From Nioella nitratireducens (GTDB lineage Bacteria; Pseudomonadota; Alphaproteobacteria; Rhodobacterales; Rhodobacteraceae), in assembly GCF_001879715.1 (NCBI RefSeq), contig NZ_MNBW01000016.1, forward strand, positions 1 to 64,000: a DNA stretch of 64,000 bases. Direction: 5' to 3'. A program made the translations under genes and the position numbers. The notes under the pieces are model-generated. The model was not told where the DNA came from, did no database searches, and worked only from the letters and a program-made list of their open reading frames with translations. This document shows, one piece after another, positions 35,145-43,986 of the stretch (position 1 is the first letter of the stretch; the number at the start of each line of letters is the position of its first letter).

Positions 35145-36557
35145 ATGGCCGATATGTTGGACCTGCCCCGAAACGACGAGGGAATCAGCACCGCGGTCGG
35201 GCTGCTGAAACAGCGCTTCGGTGAACGGCTGGAAACTGGCGTGGCCCTGCGCGAACAGCACGCTCACACAGTGACCTGGATCGAAAACCAGCCCCCCGAC
35301 GCGGTGATCTTCGTTGAGTCGACGCAAGAGGTGCAGGAGATCGTGCGCATCTGTGCCGATCACCGGGTGCCGATCATCCCCTTTGGCACAGGCTCGTCGC
35401 TTGAGGGGCAGGTGAATGCGCCCGCAGGCGGCATCAGCCTCGATTTTTCGCGTATGGACAAGGTGTTGGCCGTGCATCCCGAGGATATGGACGTGGTCGT
35501 TCAACCCGGCGTCACGCGCGAGGCGCTGAACACCTATCTGCGCGATACCGGCCTGTTCTTTCCGGTCGATCCCGGCGCGAATGCCTCGCTTGGCGGCATG
35601 GCCTCGACCCGCGCCTCTGGCACCAATGCGGTGCGCTACGGCACGATGAAGGATTGCGTGCTGGCGCTGAAGGCGGTTCTGCCGAACGGTGAAGTGGTCA
35701 AGACCGCCGCGCGGGCGCGCAAGACCTCGGCGGGCTATGACTTGACGCGGCTATTGGTCGGGTCCGAGGGCACGCTTGGCATCATCACCGAACTGACAAT
35801 CCGGTTGCAGGGCATCCCCGAGGCGATCTCGGCCGCCACCTGTTCCTTTCCCACGGTCGAGGCCGCGTGCAACGCGGTGATCATGACCATTCAGATGGGG
35901 CTGCCAGTGGCGCGAATCGAGCTGTTGGATGCGCTTTCGGTCCGGGGCGTCAACGCCTATGCCAAGCTGGATCTGCCAGAGCAGCCGCTCTTGCTGCTGG
36001 AATTCCACGGCTCGGAAAACAGCGTCAAGGAACAGGCACAAACCTTTGGCGACATTGCAGAGGAATTTGGAAGCGAGGGATTTACCTTCACCACCCGCGA
36101 GGAAGATCGCAAGAAGCTTTGGCAGGCGCGGCATGATGCCTATTGGGCCAGCCTCGCCCTGCGACCGGGTGCCAAGGGGATTTCCACCGATTGCTGCGTG
36201 CCGGTCTCGCGCCTTGCCGAATGCGTGACCGCAGCGCAGGCCAAAGCCGCGGAACTGGGCATCATCGCCCCCGTGGTGGGCCATGTTGGCGACGGCAATT
36301 TCCACACCCTGCCGCTGGTCATGATGGATGATCCCGACGAGGTCGCCCGCGCCAAGACCTTTGTCAGTTGGCTGAACGAGCTGGCGATCTCGATGGATGG
36401 CACCTGCACCGGAGAACATGGCATCGGGCAGGGCAAGGCGAAATACCTGATGGATGAGCTTGGCGAAGGTGCCGTCACCATGATGGCCGCTGTCAAGCGC
36501 GGCATAGACCCGTTCAATATCTTCAACCCCGGAAAGATTCTTCTGAGTGATGTCTGA
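35145..36557 (+). CDS. FAD-linked D-lactate dehydrogenase (GlcD/Dld type)
   Basis: This 470-residue flavoprotein should oxidise D-lactate or a related 2-hydroxy acid and pass electrons to the respiratory chain. The FAD-binding PCMH domain covers about residues 35-215 (PFGTGSSLEGQVNAPAGG near 78, PGANASLGGMASTRASGTNA near 142, VGSEGTLGIITEL near 205). The C-terminal domain has GHVGDGNFHTLP near 380 and CTGEHGIGQGK near 425. GAGGAGAG precedes the ATG. It is divergent from the PhnM-like gene and overlaps the next gene by eight bases. D-lactate is the most likely substrate, glycolate less so. Confidence 0.9.
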   Translation: MADMLDLPRNDEGISTAVGLLKQRFGERLETGVALREQHAHTVTWIENQPPDAVIFVESTQEVQEIVRICADHRVPIIPFGTGSSLEGQVNAPAGGISLDFSRMDKVLAVHPEDMDVVVQPGVTREALNTYLRDTGLFFPVDPGANASLGGMASTRASGTNAVRYGTMKDCVLALKAVLPNGEVVKTAARARKTSAGYDLTRLLVGSEGTLGIITELTIRLQGIPEAISAATCSFPTVEAACNAVIMTIQMGLPVARIELLDALSVRGVNAYAKLDLPEQPLLLLEFHGSENSVKEQAQTFGDIAEEFGSEGFTFTTREEDRKKLWQARHDAYWASLALRPGAKGISTDCCVPVSRLAECVTAAQAKAAELGIIAPVVGHVGDGNFHTLPLVMMDDPDEVARAKTFVSWLNELAISMDGTCTGEHGIGQGKAKYLMDELGEGAVTMMAAVKRGIDPFNIFNPGKILLSDV

Positions 36558-37263
36558 TTTAGCCAACCAACCCTCCGCCCATTCCGAAACCCATCTTTCC
36601 TTCCGCACCGGTTGGCTGCGCGCCGCCGTGATGGGGGCGAATGACGGAATCCTCTCAACCGCCTCGCTGATCGCCGGGGTTGCCGCCGGTGGCGGTGACC
36701 GGGTGGCCATCCTGTTGGCCGGGGCCGCCGGTCTGGCCGCTGGTGCGATGAGCATGGCCGCCGGGGAATATGTCTCGGTCTCCAGCCAGTCGGATACCGA
36801 GCGCGCCGATATCGCCCGCGAAAAGCATGAGTTGCGGGTGAACCCCGAGGCGGAACTCGAAGAGCTGGTGGCGATCTATCGCCATCGCGGGCTGTCCGAG
36901 GGGTTGGCCCGCAAGGTTGCCCAGGAACTGACCGAAAAAGACGCGCTTGGGGCGCATCTGCGCGATGAGATCGGGATCACCGACCTGTCGCCGCCGCGCC
37001 CGATGCAGGCCGCCATCGTGTCGGCCCTGACCTTTGCCGTCGGCGCGGCCGCGCCGTTGATCGTGGCGGGTTTTGCGCCGCTCTCGGGCTTGGTCTGGTG
37101 GGTGGCTGCCGCGACCATGTTGGCACTGGCGATTATGGGTGGTCTTGGCGCGCAGGCGGGCGGGGCCCCGAAACTTCGCGCGGCAACCCGCGTGGTCGTC
37201 TGGGGCATCCTCGCGATGGTCGCAACCTCGGCCATCGGCAGTCTCGTCGGAACAACGCTTTAG
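36550..37263 (+). CDS. VIT1/CCC1 family membrane transporter
   Basis: The 237-residue protein has the VIT/CCC1 pattern: MGANDGILSTASLIAGVA near residue 28, GLAAGAMSMAAGEYVSVSSQ near 60, a cytoplasmic charged loop, and three hydrophobic spans in the C-terminal half (about 150-235). Relatives move iron or manganese out of the cytosol. The glutamate-rich metal-binding loop is short here but present. The ATG at 36550 overlaps the D-lactate dehydrogenase stop, so the two are co-translated; a GTG three bases earlier is an alternative. Confidence 0.9.
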   Translation: MSDLANQPSAHSETHLSFRTGWLRAAVMGANDGILSTASLIAGVAAGGGDRVAILLAGAAGLAAGAMSMAAGEYVSVSSQSDTERADIAREKHELRVNPEAELEELVAIYRHRGLSEGLARKVAQELTEKDALGAHLRDEIGITDLSPPRPMQAAIVSALTFAVGAAAPLIVAGFAPLSGLVWWVAAATMLALAIMGGLGAQAGGAPKLRAATRVVVWGILAMVATSAIGSLVGTTL

Positions 37264-37273
37264 CGCCCGCCAC

Positions 37274-37296
37274 TGGCCCGCACCCGGTGCGGGCCA
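37274..37296 (+). terminator. Terminator-like hairpin after the VIT gene
   Basis: TGGCCCGCAC (37274-37283) and GTGCGGGCCA (37287-37296) form a perfect 10-bp stem with a three-base loop. TTTT follows only after ten bases. Confidence 0.65.
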
Positions 37297-37305
37297 CAAG
37301 GGGGG

Positions 37306-37333
37306 TTTTCATGTTAGCGCTAACGGATTATAT
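37306..37333 (+). promoter_or_regulatory. edd promoter with LacI-type operator
   Basis: The perfect 12-bp palindrome GTTAGCGCTAAC (37313-37324) matches the operator type of LacI/GalR regulators of sugar catabolism. It sits between a possible -35 TTTTCA (37306-37311) and -10 TTATAT (37328-37333), 16 bp apart, so binding should block transcription of edd-eda. Confidence 0.7.
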
Positions 37334-37363
37334 GATGCTCAACGCGCAACATAGGAGTCCCGC

Positions 37364-39169
37364 ATGACGCTCTCGCCGAAAATCGCCGAAGTCACCGACC
37401 GCATCATCGCGCGCTCGGCCGAGCGCCGCGCCGCCTATCTCGATCGTATGCGCCGCGCGGCCGAAGACGGCCCGGCACGGGCACATCTGGCCTGTGGCAA
37501 CCAGGCCCACGCCTATGCCGCGATGGCCGAAGATCAGGGGCGCCTTGCCGATGGCCGCGCGCCCAATCTTGGGATCGTCACCGCCTATAACGACATGCTG
37601 TCGGCGCACCAGCCGTTCGAAACCTTCCCGGCCCTGATCAAGGAGGCCGCCCGTGCGCGCGGGGCCACCGCACAGGTTGCGGGCGGTGTGCCTGCCATGT
37701 GCGATGGGGTCACCCAAGGCCAGCCGGGGATGGAGTTGAGCCTTTTTTCGCGTGACGTGATCGCGCTGGCCGCCGGTGTCGCGCTGTCCCACAACTGTTT
37801 CGACGCCGCGCTCTACCTGGGGGTGTGCGACAAGATCGTGCCGGGGCTGATCATCGCTGCCGCCACGTTCAGCCATATCCCCGCGGTTTTCGTGCCCGCG
37901 GGCCCGATGACCAGCGGCCTGCCCAATGACGAAAAGGCCAAGGTGCGCCAGCAATTCGCGACTGGCGAAATCGGGCGCGACAAGCTGATGGAAGCCGAAA
38001 TGGCCTCGTATCACGGGCCGGGCACCTGCACCTTTTACGGCACCGCCAATTCCAACCAGATGCTGATGGAGTTCATGGGCCTGCACCTGCCGGGGGCGAG
38101 CTTTGTGAATCCGGGCACCCCGATGCGCGACGCCCTGACCCGCGCGGCCACCGAACGCGCGACCGAGATCACAGCGCTTGGCAATGACTATCGCCCGGCG
38201 GGCGAAGTGCTGAACGAAAAGGCGTTCGTGAACGGTATGGTTGGGCTGATGGCGACGGGGGGGTCCACCAACCTCGTGCTGCACCTGCCCGCGATGGCGC
38301 GCGCCGCGGGGATCGAGCTTTTGCCCGCCGACTTCGCGGATATTTCCGCCGTCACGCCGCTGATGGCGCGGGTCTATCCCAACGGTCTGGCCGATGTGAA
38401 CCATTTCCACGCGGCCGGCGGGCTTGGCTATATGATCGGCGAGTTGCTGGATGCCGGGTTGATGCACGAAGATGCCGTGACCGTGGCGGGGGACGGCCTG
38501 TCGCGCTATCGGCAGGAACCCAAGTTGCAGGACGGCAAGGTGGTCTGGACAGAGGGGGCGGGAAAATCCCTTAACGAAAAGATCCTGCGCCCGGCGTCAG
38601 ACCCGTTTCAGGCAACCGGTGGATTGGCGGAACTCACCGGCAATCTGGGCCAAGGCATCATGAAGGTCTCGGCCGTCGCCCCCGAACGCCACGTGATCGA
38701 GGCCCCGGCCGCCATTTTCCACGATCAGCGGGATGTCAAGAAAGCCTTTCAGGCCAATGAGTTGAACCGCGATGTTGTGGTTGTTGTCAGGTTTCAAGGA
38801 CCGAAGGCCAACGGAATGCCGGAATTGCACAGCCTGACGCCGGTGCTCGCCGTGCTGCAAGATCGCGGCCACAAGGTGGCCCTTGTCACCGATGGCCGCA
38901 TGTCGGGCGCCTCTGGCAAGGTGCCCTCGGCCATCCACGTCGCCCCCGAGGCGCTGGATGGCGGCCTGATCGGCAAGCTTCAGGATGGCGACATCCTCCG
39001 GGTCGATGCGGTCAAGGGCACGCTGGATGTGCTGACCGACGGCGTCGCAGACCGCGCGCCTGCCACGCCAGACCTGTCTGCCAACAGCCACGGTATCGGG
39101 CGCGAACTGTTCGAGGTTTTCCGCCAGACCGCCGGGGTGGCCCCGAACGGCGCCGGCGTGGTGGTCTGA
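37364..39169 (+). CDS. edd: 6-phosphogluconate dehydratase
   Basis: Edd converts 6-phosphogluconate to 2-keto-3-deoxy-6-phosphogluconate in the Entner-Doudoroff pathway. The 601-residue protein has the dehydratase features: [13 protein letters not shown] near residue 70, [20 protein letters not shown] near 106 with the cluster Cys, [11 protein letters not shown] near 230, and [18 protein letters not shown] near 508. AGGAG stands before the ATG. It is followed by eda, 76 bp away, forming the pathway operon. Confidence 0.97.
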   Translation: MTLSPKIAEVTDRIIARSAERRAAYLDRMRRAAEDGPARAHLACGNQAHAYAAMAEDQGRLADGRAPNLGIVTAYNDMLSAHQPFETFPALIKEAARARGATAQVAGGVPAMCDGVTQGQPGMELSLFSRDVIALAAGVALSHNCFDAALYLGVCDKIVPGLIIAAATFSHIPAVFVPAGPMTSGLPNDEKAKVRQQFATGEIGRDKLMEAEMASYHGPGTCTFYGTANSNQMLMEFMGLHLPGASFVNPGTPMRDALTRAATERATEITALGNDYRPAGEVLNEKAFVNGMVGLMATGGSTNLVLHLPAMARAAGIELLPADFADISAVTPLMARVYPNGLADVNHFHAAGGLGYMIGELLDAGLMHEDAVTVAGDGLSRYRQEPKLQDGKVVWTEGAGKSLNEKILRPASDPFQATGGLAELTGNLGQGIMKVSAVAPERHVIEAPAAIFHDQRDVKKAFQANELNRDVVVVVRFQGPKANGMPELHSLTPVLAVLQDRGHKVALVTDGRMSGASGKVPSAIHVAPEALDGGLIGKLQDGDILRVDAVKGTLDVLTDGVADRAPATPDLSANSHGIGRELFEVFRQTAGVAPNGAGVVV

Positions 39170-39245
39170 ACGCCGTTTTTTCCAGAAATATCCCCGCCAG
39201 AGGTGCCGATCCTGTGCCTCTGGCCCCGACCCAAGGATGTCTGAC

Positions 39246-39887
39246 ATGACCCCGCATCAAGCTTCTCTTCATGCCCGCGAGATCGCCGGGCTGGCCCCGA
39301 TCATTCCGGTTCTCGTGGTTGACGACGTTGCCCATGCCCGGCCTTTGGCCGAGGCCCTTGTCGCCGGTGGCCTGCCCGCGCTGGAAGTGACGCTGCGCAC
39401 GCCCGCCGCGCTCGACGTGATCCGCGAAATGGCCAAGGTGCCGGGCGGTGTCGTCGGGGCGGGAACCCTGCTGACACCCGCAGATGTGCTGGCCGCGAAA
39501 GAGGCCGGAGCCAAGTTCGGGGTATCTCCCGGGGCGACGGACAAGCTGTTGGAGGCCTGCGAAGCGGCAGACCTGCCGCTGCTGCCGGGCGTCGCCACCG
39601 CGTCGGAAGCGATGCGCCTGCTGGAGCGCGGCTATGACATGCTGAAATTCTTTCCCGCCGAAGCCTCTGGCGGTGCGGCGGCGCTCAAGGCCATCGGGGC
39701 CCCGATCCCACAGGTCGCTTTCTGCCCCACTGGCGGCGTCAGCATCAAGAATGCCCCTGACTATCTGGGCCTGCCGAATGTACTCTGCGCCGGGGGGTCT
39801 TGGGTCGCCCCGAAAGAGGCCGTGCTGGCAGGTGATTGGAGCCGGATCGAACAGTTGGCCCGAGAGGCCGCAGCCCTGCCGCGCTGA
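39246..39887 (+). CDS. eda: 2-keto-3-deoxy-6-phosphogluconate aldolase
   Basis: Eda splits KDPG to pyruvate and glyceraldehyde 3-phosphate. The 213-residue TIM-barrel protein has the base-providing Glu in LEVTLRT near residue 44, [11 protein letters not shown] near 72, the Schiff-base Lys in DMLKFFPAE near 132, and the phosphate-binding CPTGGVS near 160. Of two in-frame ATGs, 39246 has AAGGA at normal spacing, while 39237 lies directly against it. zwf and pgl are not in the window. Confidence 0.95.
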   Translation: MTPHQASLHAREIAGLAPIIPVLVVDDVAHARPLAEALVAGGLPALEVTLRTPAALDVIREMAKVPGGVVGAGTLLTPADVLAAKEAGAKFGVSPGATDKLLEACEAADLPLLPGVATASEAMRLLERGYDMLKFFPAEASGGAAALKAIGAPIPQVAFCPTGGVSIKNAPDYLGLPNVLCAGGSWVAPKEAVLAGDWSRIEQLAREAAALPR

Positions 39888-39914
39888 TCCCTTTTTCTGA
39901 TCAAAATACGCAAA

Positions 39915-39944
39915 ATGTCGCTGCGCCCTCCTGCGCGGCGACAT
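39915..39944. terminator. Strong hairpin between convergent eda and decarboxylase genes
   Basis: ATGTCGCTGCGC (39915-39926) pairs with GCGCGGCGACAT (39933-39944) with one G-U, loop CCTCCT. Read on the minus strand the loop is AGGAGG and TTTT follows, so it terminates the decarboxylase transcript. Confidence 0.82.
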
Positions 39945-39949
39945 CCAGG

Positions 39950-41335
39950 TCAGGCCAGCATTTCGCGCAGGACGGTGTTCACCATCATCACATCGTCGCG
40001 CGTGCAGTCAAAGCTGCCTGCCGTCATGCGAATGACGAAGCGCCCCTTGTGCCGGGTCTGGGTCAGGTAGACCCGCCCATCGGCGTTGACCTTCTGGATC
40101 AGCGCCTCGGTGGCCGCATCCCCCGCGCGATGAGCGAATGAGAAGAGTGCGAGCCGTGGCTCGGTCACGATCTCCAGCTCCGGTATATCCCGCAGCCGGT
40201 CGGCCAATTCGCCCACCCATGCGACGTGATTGCGCAGCCGCGCGCGCAAGCCCTCCAGCCCGTAGGCACGCAGGACGAACCACAGTTTCAACGCCCGGAA
40301 GCGGCGCCCGAGCGGCACCGTCCACTCGTTGAAATCGTTGATGTCAGAGCTTTCCAGTGTCTCAAGGTAATCGGGACGCAGCCCGAGCGTGCGGATCTGT
40401 GGCGCAGGATCACGCAGGAATTGCACCGAGCAATCGAACTGCACACCCAGCCATTTATGCGGGTTGAAGACGATGGAATCGCACCGCTCCGCCCCGGCCC
40501 AAAGTGGCTGAAATTCGGGGCAGATCATCGCCGAGCCCGCCCACGCCGCATCCACATGGGTATATAGGTCTTCGGCCTCGACCACCGGCAGGCAATCCTC
40601 GATCCGGTCGATGGCCCCGACAGAGGTTCCGCCGATGCAGAACACCACGCCCGCAGGCACATATCCCGCCGCACGGTCGGCGGCGATTGCGGTGGCCAGC
40701 GCGTCCGGGTCCATCGACAGATCGTCCCGTGTCTTGACTTTCACGAGGTTGTCTTGTCCGATTCCGGCCAGACGGACCGCCTTGTCAATCGAGCTATGGG
40801 TTTGATCTGACGCGTAAATCCGCAAGCGGGGTTGCCCTGACAGGCCCTCGGCCAGACCCGCCCAACCGAGTGCCCGCTCGCGCATTGTCAGCACGGCCGA
40901 CAGCGTTGCCGTGGTCGCGGAATCGTGGATCGTGCCGGTGACCCCGGCGGGCAGGCCCATGGCCGCGCGTAGCCACTGGATCATCCGCTCTTCGATTTCG
41001 GTCGCGGCGGGAGAGGTTTGCCACAACATGCATTGCGCGCTGATCGCGTTGGCCAATTGTTCGGCCAGCATCGAGGCGGGCGAGGCATTGGACGGAAAAT
41101 AAGCGAAGAACCGGGGATGCTGCCAATGGGTCATCGCGCCGGGCACGATGGCCTCGAAATCGTCGAAGATCCGCTCCATCGGCTCGGGCTGGTCCGGTGC
41201 GGTTTCGGGCAGCGCCTCGCGGATGCTGCCGGGGATCACGGCGGGCCGCACCGGGCGGTCACGCAGGCTGGCGTGATAGTCCTGCGCCCATGCGGCGGCG
41301 CGGGCAGACCATTTCGGCAGATCGTCGTGGTTCAT
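39950..41335 (-). CDS. PLP-dependent aromatic amino acid decarboxylase family protein
   Basis: The 461-residue protein belongs to group II decarboxylases. HPRFFAYFPSNASPASMLAE near residue 65 is typical, THVDAAWAGSAMICPEF near 265 carries the PLP-ring Asp, and NPHKWLGVQFDCS near 295 has the PLP lysine. The relation to aromatic-L-amino-acid decarboxylases (tyrosine, tryptophan or DOPA) is clear, but the substrate is not fixed by sequence. AGGAGGA precedes the ATG. Confidence 0.9.
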   Translation of the reverse strand: MNHDDLPKWSARAAAWAQDYHASLRDRPVRPAVIPGSIREALPETAPDQPEPMERIFDDFEAIVPGAMTHWQHPRFFAYFPSNASPASMLAEQLANAISAQCMLWQTSPAATEIEERMIQWLRAAMGLPAGVTGTIHDSATTATLSAVLTMRERALGWAGLAEGLSGQPRLRIYASDQTHSSIDKAVRLAGIGQDNLVKVKTRDDLSMDPDALATAIAADRAAGYVPAGVVFCIGGTSVGAIDRIEDCLPVVEAEDLYTHVDAAWAGSAMICPEFQPLWAGAERCDSIVFNPHKWLGVQFDCSVQFLRDPAPQIRTLGLRPDYLETLESSDINDFNEWTVPLGRRFRALKLWFVLRAYGLEGLRARLRNHVAWVGELADRLRDIPELEIVTEPRLALFSFAHRAGDAATEALIQKVNADGRVYLTQTRHKGRFVIRMTAGSFDCTRDDVMMVNTVLREMLA

Positions 41336-41424
41336 AGGCTGTCCTCCTGCCCGAAAGTAATACACATGTTAAGCAAATAGCGCAACACGCGTCTGTCGGG
41401 CCGAGGCAACACCGGAACAGATGC

Positions 41425-42480
41425 TCATGCAAGGGCAGGGCGGTAGGCGGCCTCGATCTCGATCAGGCGGCGCTTGCGCCACAAGCCGCCGCCATAGCCG
41501 GTCAGGCTGCCATCGGCGCCAAGCACCCGGTGACAGGGGATCAGCACGGCAATGCGGTTGGCCCCGTTGGCCCGCGCCACGGCACGGGCGGCATCGGGTC
41601 GTCCAAGGGCTTGGGCAAGGTCGGAATAGCTGCGGGTCGCGCCCGCCGGAATGGCCTGCAAGGCGCGCCAGACCTGTTGCTGAAACGCCGTGCCACCGGG
41701 TGCGAGTGGAACCGAGAAGGCCGGATCGCTTCCATCGAAGAACCGTGCCAGTTGCTCTGCTGCCTGATCGGTCGGCGACGGGCGTCCGATCCCGATGTCG
41801 CCCTTGGCGTCGCGGTAGAGCCGCTTCAACTCGGCGGACAGGGCCTTGCGGTCGGAAAATTCCAGCAGGTAGAGCACTTTGGCATCGCTGACCGCCACCA
41901 TCGGCCCAAGGGCGGTGTCGATCCAGTCGGCTTGCAGCCGGGCCTTGGCGCGCAGCGTGCCGGGGGCAAGCCCCATCAGCCGGGCAAAGGCCGCGCGAAA
42001 GGCTGACGGGCTGTCGAACCCGGCGTCGAGCTGTGCTTCGGTCACGCTGCCGCTTTCGGACAGCGCAGAGGACCCCTCGCGCAGCCGCCGCTGGCGCGCC
42101 ATGTCCAGAAAGCTCATTCCGAAGTGACGTTTGAAGGCGCGGCGCACGGTCGAGGGATCATGCCCCATGGCCACCAGATCGGCCTCTCGCCAACGGCGGG
42201 TAGGGTCGGCCGCCAACGCGCGGGTCAGATCCTGAACCAGTGGCTCGCCCGATTGGTCGAGCGGCTTGCACCGCTTGCAGGGGCGAAAGCCCGCCTCTAT
42301 GCAGGCGCCCGCCGTTGGGAAAAAGCAGCAATTCTTGCGCAGAGGCGTGCGGGCCGGGCAATTCAGGCGGCAAAAAATACCGGTGGAGCGGACGGCAACA
42401 AAGGCCAGACCATCGAACCGGGCATCCTTGTCCAGCATGGCCGCATAAAGCGTGTCGGGATCGGGACTTTTGAACATCAT
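41425..42480 (-). CDS. ada: Ada: methyl-sensing regulator and O6-methylguanine methyltransferase
   Basis: The 351-residue protein has the full Ada architecture. The N-terminal zinc domain (about residues 10-75) has FCRLNCPA and FRPCKRCKP, whose four Cys bind zinc and include the methyl acceptor from DNA phosphotriesters. An AraC HTH follows (about 85-180), then the methyltransferase domain with active-site PCHRVLG near 318. Ada activates DNA alkylation repair genes once methylated. An additional CC after the zinc pair (KNCCFF) is unusual. A DNA glycosylase of the Tag type is elsewhere at 17.7 kb. Confidence 0.95.
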   Translation of the reverse strand: MMFKSPDPDTLYAAMLDKDARFDGLAFVAVRSTGIFCRLNCPARTPLRKNCCFFPTAGACIEAGFRPCKRCKPLDQSGEPLVQDLTRALAADPTRRWREADLVAMGHDPSTVRRAFKRHFGMSFLDMARQRRLREGSSALSESGSVTEAQLDAGFDSPSAFRAAFARLMGLAPGTLRAKARLQADWIDTALGPMVAVSDAKVLYLLEFSDRKALSAELKRLYRDAKGDIGIGRPSPTDQAAEQLARFFDGSDPAFSVPLAPGGTAFQQQVWRALQAIPAGATRSYSDLAQALGRPDAARAVARANGANRIAVLIPCHRVLGADGSLTGYGGGLWRKRRLIEIEAAYRPALA

Positions 42481-42529
42481 GCCTCGATCCTAGCCGATTC
42501 GCCGCGCCGATGACGCCGGAATTCGGGCG

Positions 42530-43714
42530 TTACTTCGCCGCCTGCTCGGCCAACTCCGCCGCGAAAGACAGCAAGGTTGCCACCGCTGTGCGCAGCCTGT
42601 CGTCATCTACGGTCAAGGCCACCCGGACATGCCCGGCGGCAGCTTTGCCAAAACTCTCGCCCGGCATCACCGCGATCCGGTGTTTGTCCAGCAGGGCATA
42701 GGCAAAATCCTCGCCGCTCATCCCCGTCGCGCGCAGGTCCAGCATTGTATACATCGCGCCCTGCGCCGGGATGGCACGGACAACCTGTTGCCCTTCGACC
42801 AGATCCAGCACGATCTGTCGGCGGCGGCGGAAGGGGGCGGCGATCCGCTCTTCGAACGCCGGCCCCTGTTCCAGCGCGAAAAGGCCCGCGCTCTGTACGA
42901 ATCCGGCGACGCCATAATTGGTGTTGGTGGCAAGCTGGATCAGGTTGCCGGTCACCTCTTCCGGGGCCACGATCCAGCCGCAGCGCGACCCGGTCATCGC
43001 GTGGCTTTTCGACAGCGAGCCGATTTGCAAGGTGCGCTCTTCCATTCCCGGCAGGCTCCGCGGGCTGATATGATGGCCCTCCCAGACCTGCGTGTCATAG
43101 ACCTCGTCCGAAATCAGCCACAGATCATGGTCCCGCACGACCCCGGCGATCCCCGCCATCGTCTCGGGCGCGTAGATCGCGCCGGTGGGGTTGTTGGGGC
43201 TGTTGATGAGCAGCGTTTTCGCGCCCGGCGTCGCGTCTGCAATCGCGTCGGCACGCGGCTGAAACCCGTCGCGCGACCGCGCCGCCACCGGCACCGGAAT
43301 GGCCCCGACCGAGCGGATCGTGCCGGGATAGGTGGCGTAATACGGGTCGATGAAAAGCGCCCGGTCGCCCTCGTCGCAGGTCGCGTGATGGGCCATGAAC
43401 AGCCCCGCCTGACCGCCCGGCGTGATGATGACGTTGTCGCGCGTCGTCGCCACGCCCGAGGCCGCCTGCACCCGCGCCGCGACATGGTCGCGCAGCGCGT
43501 CGATGCCGGGCACCATGGCATAGCCGGTATTGCCCGCCCGCGCCGAGGCGTCCATCGCGGCAAGGATTGTCGGATCGGTGCGGATGTCATGTTCGCCGAT
43601 GGTCAGTTCGGTGACCGGAATGCCCTCGTCGATCATCTTGCGGGCGGCCATGAACACCCCCCAGCCGTCATCGCCATCCCCGTTCAGCGTGGAAATCCGC
43701 CGCGATTGCTGCAT
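42530..43714 (-). CDS. Class I/II PLP aminotransferase
   Basis: The 394-residue fold type I aminotransferase shows TPGGQAGLFMAHHATCD near residue 100, NSPNNPTGAIY near 165, DEVYDTQVW near 195, and the PLP lysine in SLSKSHAMTGSRCGW near 227. The pattern is of the aspartate/arginine-pyruvate aminotransferase-like group. The amino donor cannot be told. It is followed by Ada after 49 bp on the same strand. Confidence 0.9.
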   Translation of the reverse strand: MQQSRRISTLNGDGDDGWGVFMAARKMIDEGIPVTELTIGEHDIRTDPTILAAMDASARAGNTGYAMVPGIDALRDHVAARVQAASGVATTRDNVIITPGGQAGLFMAHHATCDEGDRALFIDPYYATYPGTIRSVGAIPVPVAARSRDGFQPRADAIADATPGAKTLLINSPNNPTGAIYAPETMAGIAGVVRDHDLWLISDEVYDTQVWEGHHISPRSLPGMEERTLQIGSLSKSHAMTGSRCGWIVAPEEVTGNLIQLATNTNYGVAGFVQSAGLFALEQGPAFEERIAAPFRRRRQIVLDLVEGQQVVRAIPAQGAMYTMLDLRATGMSGEDFAYALLDKHRIAVMPGESFGKAAAGHVRVALTVDDDRLRTAVATLLSFAAELAEQAAK

Positions 43715-43871
43715 GGTCTGCCCCTGTCTTGCGTCTCTCGAATCCGAGGCCAGAGGGGCGCACGGCCCTTTCCCCTTGTCAATCGCCGCGCCCACCCGCG
43801 ACCGGCAGAGTGTCGTGGGGGATTGGCAGCCCGCCGGAACGGCGCTACGCTCTGCGCATGACTCGGGCCAT

Positions 43872-43908
43872 CTGCATTATCTGCTGCATTACCTGCTGAC
43901 ATCGTCAG
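43872..43908 (+). repeat. Two 12-bp direct repeats and a small hairpin upstream of cysS
   Basis: CTGCATTATCTG and CTGCATTACCTG stand in tandem (43872-43895), followed at once by CTGAC-ATC-GTCAG (43896-43908). The rest of the 272-bp gap holds no gene. Promoters of cysS and of the leftward aminotransferase must lie in it. Confidence 0.6.
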
Positions 43909-43986
43909 GCGGGTCCGTTTCATTGCTTTCAAACCGGTTGTGAACTTGCTAACCCGCCCGCGAGCCCCCGCGCGTGAGGAAAAGCC

